Positions 6,462 to 11,683 of a DNA stretch of 11,683 bases are shown piece after piece. This DNA comes from Ruminococcaceae bacterium UBA7217. Its GTDB lineage: Bacteria; Bacillota; Clostridia; Oscillospirales; Acutalibacteraceae. The translations under genes and the position numbers were made by a program. Location: positions 504 to 12,186 of the forward strand of contig DKTZ01000024.1 in NCBI GenBank assembly GCA_002490425.1, given 5' to 3'. A model generated the notes under the pieces. That model searched no databases. It was not told the origin of the DNA and saw nothing but the letters and a program-made list of their open reading frames with translations. Numbering within the stretch: the stretch's first letter is position 1; the number at the start of each line of letters is the position of its first letter.

Positions 6462-6503
6462 ACAGCGAAAGGCTCCTCTTAACGAGGGGTCTTTTGCTGT
6501 TTT
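6462..6503. terminator. Long 17-pair hairpin in the noc-soj gap, terminator-like
   Basis: Arm 6462-6478 (ACAGCGAAAGGCTCCTC) pairs fully with 6484-6500 (GAGGGGTCTTTTGCTGT), using three G-T wobbles, with the five-base loop TTAAC. A short T-run (6500-6503) follows. It is long enough to be a repeat-derived element rather than a simple terminator. No gene ends immediately upstream that would need it, because 6374-6410 already serves noc. Confidence 0.5.
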
Positions 6504-6530
6504 CGGATAATTTAATCCAAATAATTTTGA

Positions 6531-6552
6531 AAATGTTTCACGTGAAACATTT
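6531..6552. other. parS centromere site upstream of soj
   Basis: The core TGTTTCACGTGAAACA (6534-6549) is identical to the mnmG copy. Here the dyad extends by three more matched bases on each side to a perfect 22-bp palindrome. It lies between the noc-soj hairpins and the soj promoter, about 60 bases upstream of the probable -10, so ParB loaded here could both organise the origin and repress its own operon (inference). Confidence 0.95.
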
Positions 6553-6588
6553 AATTTATGTCAAAACCGTAAATTTTTAGATTTACTC

Positions 6589-6617
6589 TTTAATTTTGTG
6601 AAATAATATGATATACT
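6589..6617 (+). promoter_or_regulatory. Probable promoter of soj-parB
   Basis: The -10 TATACT (6612-6617, five of six) has a weak -35 TTTAAT (6589-6594) at 17 bases. An overlapping alternative is TATGAT (6607-6612) with TTTACT (6582-6587) at a wide 19 bases. The stretch is AT-rich, follows the terminator-like hairpins and precedes a strong SD, so a promoter is expected here, but the exact boxes are uncertain. Confidence 0.5.
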
Positions 6618-6648
6618 AATTGCATTATTGAGTTAAGGAGGGTGGATT

Positions 6649-7410
6649 TTGGCAAAAGTAATCTCAATTATTAACCAAAAAGGCGGCGTAGGAAAAACAA
6701 CAACCGCCGTATCGTTAGCTGCCTGCGTGGGCGACAAGGGTTACAAGGTTCTGCTTGCCGATATTGACCCTCAGGGAAACTCCACAAGCGGTTACGGAAT
6801 AAACAAAAGAAAAATTACTGCATCGTCTTATGATGTTATGATTAACGGGGCAGACCCTGAAGATGCTGTAATTAAAACGAATTTTAAAAATGTTGATATT
6901 TTACCCTCTGACTTAAATCTTGCAGGCGCAGAGGTGGAGCTAATTGAGCTTCAAAACCGTGAAGCAAGGCTTAAGTCTGCCGTTGCAAAGGTGTGGGACA
7001 AGTATGATTACATTTTTTTTGACTGCCCCCCCTCTTTGGGCCTTATTACGATAAATGCGCTTACAGCGTCAGACTCGTTTTTAGTTCCCGTCCAGTGTGA
7101 ATTTTATGCACTTGAAGGACTTGCCCAGCTTATGGCGACTGTTCGGCAGGTTAAAAGGCTTTACAATCCGTACATTGAGCTTGAGGGCGTTTTGCAGACG
7201 ATGTATGACGGCAGACTTAATCTTACACAGCAGGTTGTTACCGAAATTAAAAAATATTTTCCGAATAAGGTTTATAAAACTACAATTCCGAGAAATGTCA
7301 GACTTTCGGAGGCTCCTTCCTTCGGCGAGCCGATTATATATTACGACAGAAATTCAAAGGGCGCTAATGCTTACAGAGAATTTACGGAAGAATTTTTATC
7401 ACAGCAGTAA
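6649..7410 (+). CDS. soj: Chromosome partitioning ATPase Soj/ParA
   Basis: ParA-type ATPase that forms DNA-bound ATP dimers, is stimulated by ParB at parS, and helps segregate or organise replicated origins; in B. subtilis it also controls DnaA. The 253-residue product has the deviant Walker A QKGGVGKTTT (10-19, with the signature K11), the Walker A' LLADIDPQGN (35-44, D38/D40), Walker B YIFFDCPPSLG (121-131, D125) and the late RLSEAPSFGEPI block typical of chromosomal Soj. It starts at TTG 6649 seven bases after an excellent AAGGAGG (6635-6641); no in-frame ATG fits. It is followed after 11 bases by parB, with the SD directly after the soj stop, so the two form an operon. Confidence 0.95.
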   Translation: MAKVISIINQKGGVGKTTTAVSLAACVGDKGYKVLLADIDPQGNSTSGYGINKRKITASSYDVMINGADPEDAVIKTNFKNVDILPSDLNLAGAEVELIELQNREARLKSAVAKVWDKYDYIFFDCPPSLGLITINALTASDSFLVPVQCEFYALEGLAQLMATVRQVKRLYNPYIELEGVLQTMYDGRLNLTQQVVTEIKKYFPNKVYKTTIPRNVRLSEAPSFGEPIIYYDRNSKGANAYREFTEEFLSQQ

Positions 7411-7421
7411 GGAGTGCGGAT

Positions 7422-8279
7422 ATGGCGAAGAAAGGCGGACTGGGAACGGGGCTTGACGCTTTGTTTCAGGATAATTCCCCGATAGAGAGCGAAAAATCCA
7501 TAATAACGCTCTCAGTTAATGAGGTTGAGCCGAACCGTGAACAGCCTCGAAAGGAATTTGACGAAAAGGCTCTTTCAGAGCTTTCAAAAAGTATTGAAAA
7601 GAACGGTGTTATTCAGCCGATTTTGGTAAGACCTGTTACAGGCGGAGCTTATCAAATAGTTGCAGGCGAGCGCAGATGGCGCGCGGCAAGAATGGCGGGG
7701 CTTACGGAAGTTCCCGTTGTTATCCGTGAAATGAGCGACGAGGATGCCGCAGTTTTTGCGCTTATTGAAAATTTACAGCGCGAGGACTTAAACCCTGTTG
7801 AAGAGGCAGAGGGAATCCGTTCGCTTATTGAAGAATTCGGTATGACTCAGGAAGAGGCGGCGGACAGAGTTGGCAAATCAAGAACCGCTGTTACAAATAC
7901 ACTGAGGCTTTTAAAATTACCTGCGAATATTCTTTCAATGGTTGCAAAAGGTAAAATAACCGCAGGCCACGCAAGAGCGCTTATTTCCCTTGAGGATGAG
8001 GGCGAAATGATGAGGATTGCAAATGCGGTAACAGACAATAATCTTACTGTGCGTGAGGTTGAAAAAATCGTTAAAACATCACTTGCGGGTGAAAAATCAA
8101 AGCCTTCAAAGCGTGAGAAAAAGCGTGATAAATATTATGACGAGGTTGAGCTGGCACTTACGCAGGCTCTCGGCAGAAAAGTAAAAATATATCTTTCGAA
8201 AGGCGGAAAAGGTACTTTGGAGTTTGAATTTTTCGGCAAAGAAGACTTAAATAAGCTTGCGAAAGAGTTTGATAAATAA
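7422..8279 (+). CDS. parB: Chromosome partitioning protein ParB (Spo0J)
   Basis: CTP-dependent DNA clamp that loads at parS, spreads, recruits SMC and stimulates Soj. The 285-residue product has every expected part. The N-terminal KKGGLGTGLDALF motif contacts ParA. The CTPase domain (about 28-125) carries GERRWR (83-88 region) and ENLQR (116-120). The parS-reading domain (about 130-215) has VGKSRTAVTNTLRLLKLP and ITAGHARALI. A charged linker (222-238) leads to a C-terminal dimerisation domain (240-285). At the specificity positions it has R154, T160 and G182, the ParB pattern (K165 at the fourth), unlike its Noc-type neighbour. ATG 7422 follows GGAG (7411-7414). It is co-transcribed with soj. 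The two perfect parS sites nearby are its likely targets. Confidence 0.96.
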   Translation: MAKKGGLGTGLDALFQDNSPIESEKSIITLSVNEVEPNREQPRKEFDEKALSELSKSIEKNGVIQPILVRPVTGGAYQIVAGERRWRAARMAGLTEVPVVIREMSDEDAAVFALIENLQREDLNPVEEAEGIRSLIEEFGMTQEEAADRVGKSRTAVTNTLRLLKLPANILSMVAKGKITAGHARALISLEDEGEMMRIANAVTDNNLTVREVEKIVKTSLAGEKSKPSKREKKRDKYYDEVELALTQALGRKVKIYLSKGGKGTLEFEFFGKEDLNKLAKEFDK

Positions 8280-8296
8280 AATAAGGAGATAAAAAA

Positions 8297-9577
8297 ATGC
8301 TTGATATTAAATTTTTGAGAAGCAATCCTGACGTTGTCAAGGAAAACATCAAAAAGAAATTTCAGTTTGAAAAAATTGAGCTTGTTGACAAGGTAATTGA
8401 GCTTGATAAAGAGTACCGTGACGCAAAGAACCGTGCGGACGAGCTTAGAGGACAGAGAAACTCAATTTCAAAGCAAATAGGTATGTTTATGGCAAAGGGT
8501 CAGAAAGATGATGCCGAGAATGCAAAACAGCAGGTTAAAGATATAAACGGTGAGCTTGAGGCGCTTGAGGTAAAAGAAACCGAGCTTGAAGCTGAAGTTC
8601 GCAAGATAATGCTTGTTATTCCGAACATTATTGACGAAACAGTTCCCATAGGCAAGGACGACAGCGAAAATGTTGAAATTGAAAAATTCGGCGAGCCGTT
8701 TGTTCCAGATTTTGAAGTCCCCTATCATGTTGACATTATGGAAAGTCTTAACGGAATTGACCTTGATTCTGCAAGAAAGACAAGCGGCAACGGCTTTTAC
8801 TATTTAAGCGGCGATATTGCAAGGCTTCATTCTGCAATTCTTTCATACGCAAGAGATTTTATGATTGACCGTGGCTTTACCTATTATATCCCTCCGTTTA
8901 TGATAAGGAGCGAGGTTGTAACGGGTGTTATGAGCTTTGCCGAAATGGAAAATATGATGTATAAAATCGAGGGCGAGGACCTTTACCTTATAGGTACATC
9001 CGAACATTCAATGATAGGTAAGTTTATTGATAGCATCATTCCCGAAGAGGAGCTCCCGAAAACTCTCACAAGCTATTCCCCCTGCTTCCGCAAAGAGGTA
9101 GGCGCACACGGAATTGAAGAGCGAGGAGTTTACAGAATTCATCAGTTTGAAAAGCAGGAAATGATTGTTGTTTGCAAACCTGAGGACAGCAAGGCTTGGT
9201 ATGACAGGCTTTGGCAAAATTCAGTTGATTTCTTCCGTTCGCTTGACATTCCCGTAAGAACTCTTGAATGCTGCTCGGGTGATTTGGCTGACTTAAAGGT
9301 TAAATCTTGCGATGTTGAGGCATGGAGCCCACGTCAGAAGAAATATTTTGAGGTTGGTTCCTGCTCAAACCTCGGCGACGCTCAGGCAAGACGTCTCGGA
9401 ATAAGAATTAAAGGCAAAGACGGCAACTATTTTGCACATACGCTTAATAATACCGTTGTAGCACCCCCGAGAATGCTTATTGCGTTCCTTGAAAACAATC
9501 TTAATGAGGACGGCAGCGTTAATATTCCCGAACCGTTAAGAATGTATATGGGCGGTAAATCCAAAATCGAAAAATAA
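8297..9577 (+). CDS. serS: Seryl-tRNA synthetase
   Basis: Class II aminoacyl-tRNA synthetase that charges tRNA-Ser (and tRNA-Sec where present) with serine. The 426-residue product is normal in length. An N-terminal antiparallel coiled coil (about 28-100, rich in K/E/Q) grips the tRNA. The catalytic domain follows, with the serine-binding TSE block (GTSEHSMIG), motif 2 (FRKEVGAHGIEERGVYRIHQFEKQEM region), the GSCSNLGDAQARR block and motif 3 (HTLNNTVVAPPRMLIAFLEN, arginine present). The GTSEH and NNTVVAPPR wording differs from the E. coli/Bacillus form but keeps the key positions. ATG 8297 has AAGGAG at 8283-8288. It lies 17 bases after parB, so read-through from the soj operon is likely. I see no terminator between serS and the next gene. 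Confidence 0.95.
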   Translation: MLDIKFLRSNPDVVKENIKKKFQFEKIELVDKVIELDKEYRDAKNRADELRGQRNSISKQIGMFMAKGQKDDAENAKQQVKDINGELEALEVKETELEAEVRKIMLVIPNIIDETVPIGKDDSENVEIEKFGEPFVPDFEVPYHVDIMESLNGIDLDSARKTSGNGFYYLSGDIARLHSAILSYARDFMIDRGFTYYIPPFMIRSEVVTGVMSFAEMENMMYKIEGEDLYLIGTSEHSMIGKFIDSIIPEEELPKTLTSYSPCFRKEVGAHGIEERGVYRIHQFEKQEMIVVCKPEDSKAWYDRLWQNSVDFFRSLDIPVRTLECCSGDLADLKVKSCDVEAWSPRQKKYFEVGSCSNLGDAQARRLGIRIKGKDGNYFAHTLNNTVVAPPRMLIAFLENNLNEDGSVNIPEPLRMYMGGKSKIEK

Positions 9578-9644
9578 TATCGGCGCATATGCAGATATAT
9601 TTTTATAAATTTTAAATTCAGCAAAACAAGAGGTATTATTGAAT

Positions 9645-10781
9645 ATGAAAAGCAAACTTTTTAAAATTTTAAGCGTAATGCTGGCAATTGTCTTTATGAC
9701 TCTTTGCTTTGCAAGCTGTAAAGGAAAAGAATACGACAAAACAGGCGATTCGACCGGTTCGCCGTCGGCAGAGCCTTCAACAGACGCTTCGGTTCCCTCA
9801 AATTTAAGTCCTTTGACAGGTCTGGAGATTTCAGAGAACGCAATAGGCAAGCGTCCCGTTGCGGTTATGGTCGAAAATTCACCGGCGGCACGTCCGCAGT
9901 GGGGTCTTTCAACTCCAGACATTGTTCTTGAAGGTGTTGTAGAGGGCGGAATTACAAGAATGATGTGGATTTATTCCGATGTTACTCAAATTCCGAAAAT
10001 CGGCCCTGTAAGAAGTGCACGTCACGACTATGTTGAAATAGCATACGGAATGAACGCCGTATTTGCTCACTGGGGCGGCAGTAATCAAGCGTACAGTTTA
10101 CTTGGAACGCTTGCGAATAAAGGTTATGTTGATCTTGACGGTAAGGTTATCGGCACAAACGGTAATGAGTCGAACAAGGGATATTATTTCTTTAAAGACC
10201 CGTCACACAGCAACGCTACGGAGCATTGCGGATACACTAAGGGTACATATCTTCAGGCTGCAATGGAAAAGAAGGGTATAAACGCTGAACAGACTAAAAC
10301 AGACTGGGCACCTTATACCGTTATTGCAAAGGGTGAGCGAGTTCCGTTTGCATCTTCAACGGCAGGTACTTGCAAATCAATCACAGTTACATTCTCAAAT
10401 GATTATAAGCACACCTTTAAATATGACGATTCAACAGGTCTGTACCTTAACTTTATGAACTCTTCGCCTATGCTTGACGGCAACAATAATAAGCAAATGG
10501 CGGTTAAAAATGTAATTGTTATGTATACAAATGTTGATGGATATAAAACAAGCAATAAGAATGATCAAAAGCTTCGTGAGTGGGATCTTACAAGCGGCGA
10601 GGCACTTTATATCACAAACGGTTACGGCGAAAGAATAACCTGGAAAAAGGGAGATCAGTCCTCTCCCCTCAAGTTCTACGGTCAGGACGGCAAGGAGCTT
10701 ACAGTCAATAAAGGACAGACTTGGATCGGCGTTGTTCCTACTGCCAACAAAGAGTTAACCAAGATTGTGACCGCAGGCTAA
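9645..10781 (+). CDS. DUF3048 (YerB-family) lipoprotein
   Basis: Predicted secreted lipoprotein of the DUF3048 family (B. subtilis YerB is a member); its biochemical role is not established. The 378-residue product starts with a basic-hydrophobic signal peptide (1-24) ending in CFASC, so C25 would be lipidated; the phenylalanine at -3 is a slightly unusual lipobox. A low-complexity Ser/Thr/Pro linker (about 33-53) follows. The globular part then begins with SPLTGLEI, RPVAVMVENSPAARPQWGLSTPDIVLEGVVEGGITRMM in segments, and IGPVRSARHDYVEIA, the recognisable DUF3048 core. The C-terminal half (about 265-378) looks like the partner C-terminal DUF3048 domain. I chose ATG 9645 (AAGAGG at 9628-9633); a TTG at 9639 adds two residues. 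It lies 67 bases after serS and is followed by a second lipoprotein gene. Confidence 0.88.
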   Translation: MKSKLFKILSVMLAIVFMTLCFASCKGKEYDKTGDSTGSPSAEPSTDASVPSNLSPLTGLEISENAIGKRPVAVMVENSPAARPQWGLSTPDIVLEGVVEGGITRMMWIYSDVTQIPKIGPVRSARHDYVEIAYGMNAVFAHWGGSNQAYSLLGTLANKGYVDLDGKVIGTNGNESNKGYYFFKDPSHSNATEHCGYTKGTYLQAAMEKKGINAEQTKTDWAPYTVIAKGERVPFASSTAGTCKSITVTFSNDYKHTFKYDDSTGLYLNFMNSSPMLDGNNNKQMAVKNVIVMYTNVDGYKTSNKNDQKLREWDLTSGEALYITNGYGERITWKKGDQSSPLKFYGQDGKELTVNKGQTWIGVVPTANKELTKIVTAG

Positions 10782-10814
10782 TTTGCATATTAAAAATTCA
10801 TTGGAGGAATTTTT

Positions 10815-11570
10815 ATGAATAAAAAAATTATAGCAGTTTTCTGTGCAGTAATTCTTATGGCGTCGGTATTTTCCGCCTGCGGAAAGAAAAAGCTTTATAC
10901 TTATGAAATTGCCGGAAAGCAAGAGCCTGTTGTAACAGATGAAAATAATGCTCTTGTTACAAATGCTCAGGGCGAAATAGCAGTTTATGTTACAGACGAA
11001 AACGGCGAAACATTAACCGCCTCAAACGGCGACCCCAACATTAACTATATAACTCCCCCCAATGCGCTTGTTCATCCTAATAACACTCTTGTCACTGAGA
11101 ATTTTACATTTAAAATTCCCGACGGATGGTACGGTGATGAAAACGGCTCGCTTTATAAAAAAGATACTGATATGAAATGCTATATAAAAGCAATTTATGC
11201 AATGACAGCAACAACTGAAAATCCTTTTGAAGCTTATATTGATGCAGTGCTTGTTAATAACAGAACAATTATTGACGCAATCAATAACGGCTCTGACGAA
11301 ACAAAGCAAGCGGGATATTATTCCGCCGAATGTTCACAGGATGAATTTGAATTTCAGGATTACAGTGGTCAAAAGATTTTTTACACAATTTACGGCGACA
11401 AGGGGCAGGTAGTCCATTACGCAGAAAATCTTTACTTTATGCTTGACGACGGCACTGTTTATTTGATGAACTATGTCTGTGAAGACGGCGTGGGCTATGA
11501 CAGCTCATTTAATTTCGCAGAATGGGCAACAAACAATATAACATTTAAAGCACCGGCGGCTAAATCATAA
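10815..11570 (+). CDS. Lipoprotein of unknown function
   Basis: I do not recognise a named family. The 251-residue product has a clear lipoprotein signal peptide (MNKKIIAVFCAVILMASVFSAC; C22 would be lipidated). Residues about 37-72 contain two imperfect copies of a VTDENxxxLT/VTDENGExLT unit, a low-complexity stalk-like stretch. From about residue 95 (NFTFKIPDGWYGDENG) the sequence alternates beta strands and turns. That opening resembles PsbP/DUF1795-like surface domains, but this is only a loose impression. ATG 10815 follows a strong GGAGGA (10803-10808), 33 bases after the DUF3048 gene, so the two are likely one transcript ending at the terminator 11588-11619. Confidence 0.8.
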   Translation: MNKKIIAVFCAVILMASVFSACGKKKLYTYEIAGKQEPVVTDENNALVTNAQGEIAVYVTDENGETLTASNGDPNINYITPPNALVHPNNTLVTENFTFKIPDGWYGDENGSLYKKDTDMKCYIKAIYAMTATTENPFEAYIDAVLVNNRTIIDAINNGSDETKQAGYYSAECSQDEFEFQDYSGQKIFYTIYGDKGQVVHYAENLYFMLDDGTVYLMNYVCEDGVGYDSSFNFAEWATNNITFKAPAAKS

Positions 11571-11587
11571 AATTTAATTGAATTTTG

Positions 11588-11619
11588 CGGCAGTTTGTTT
11601 TTTCAGACTGCCGTTTTTT
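11588..11619 (+). terminator. Strong intrinsic terminator after the lipoprotein pair
   Basis: CGGCAGTTTG (11588-11597) pairs with CAGACTGCCG (11604-11613), ten pairs with one G-T wobble and a six-T loop, then six T residues (11614-11619). It ends the serS/lipoprotein transcript. The remaining 64 bases to the window end are AT-rich and I see no gene in them. Confidence 0.9.
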
Positions 11620-11683
11620 GTTTATATGTATATTTATTATATATATTGTATAAGAACTTTTACGTACCACAAAATATTGTAAA

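Noticed and set aside
6456..6464. ACATCCACA, similar to a DnaA box (TTATCCACA)
   Set aside because: A single 7/9 match without a cluster or an AT-rich unwinding element beside it, so not an origin. It is also partly inside the long hairpin arm.
9536..9922. 128-residue open frame on the minus strand
   Set aside because: It overlaps the end of serS and the start of the DUF3048 gene, both with strong family matches. The translated protein has no recognisable domain or SD context.
1..11683. Possible prophage, defence, CRISPR, transposase or tRNA genes
   Set aside because: All long frames are accounted for by housekeeping genes. I see no direct-repeat arrays, cloverleaf-like sequence or transposase motifs on either strand.

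Overview
The window reads as the origin-proximal housekeeping cluster of a low-to-mid GC Clostridia-type Firmicute. A lineage near Oscillospiraceae/Ruminococcaceae is my inference from gene order, TTG/GTG starts behind strong Shine-Dalgarno (SD) sequences, and protein character. Every gene lies on the + strand. The order is rpmH (partial) - rnpA - yidD - yidC - khpB - mnmG - rsmG - noc-like - soj - parB - serS - two lipoprotein genes. In Bacillus subtilis the rpmH-to-spo0J block is transcribed away from oriC. By analogy, oriC/dnaA should lie just upstream of position 1, and these genes are co-directional with the replication fork.

Region by region: 1-2671 holds ribosomal protein L34, the RNase P protein, YidD, the YidC insertase and the RNA-binding protein KhpB, tightly packed and ending at a good intrinsic terminator (2718-2742). 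2770-5417 carries two RNA-modification genes, mnmG and rsmG. mnmE, the usual neighbour between khpB and mnmG, is absent here. 5464-8279 is a chromosome segregation/organisation module: a Noc-type ParB paralog with its own promoter, a hairpin-rich 293-base gap, a palindromic parS, then soj(parA)-parB. 8297-9577 is seryl-tRNA synthetase. 9645-11570 encodes two secreted lipoproteins (one DUF3048/YerB family, one unrecognised) closed by a strong terminator at 11588-11619.

The most informative local features are two perfect 16-bp parS sites (one inside mnmG, one just before soj) and two ParB-family proteins in one locus. At the four positions reported to set ParB versus Noc DNA specificity, the first protein carries the Noc residues, while the second matches the ParB residues at the three diagnostic ones. 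A 12-bp inverted repeat spans the noc promoter -10 and its SD. Two similar GTAGGG hairpin elements sit in intergenic gaps. I see no defence system, prophage, CRISPR, transposase, tRNA or rRNA gene, and no convincing new multi-gene system. The observations are regulatory and comparative refinements of a well-known cluster.
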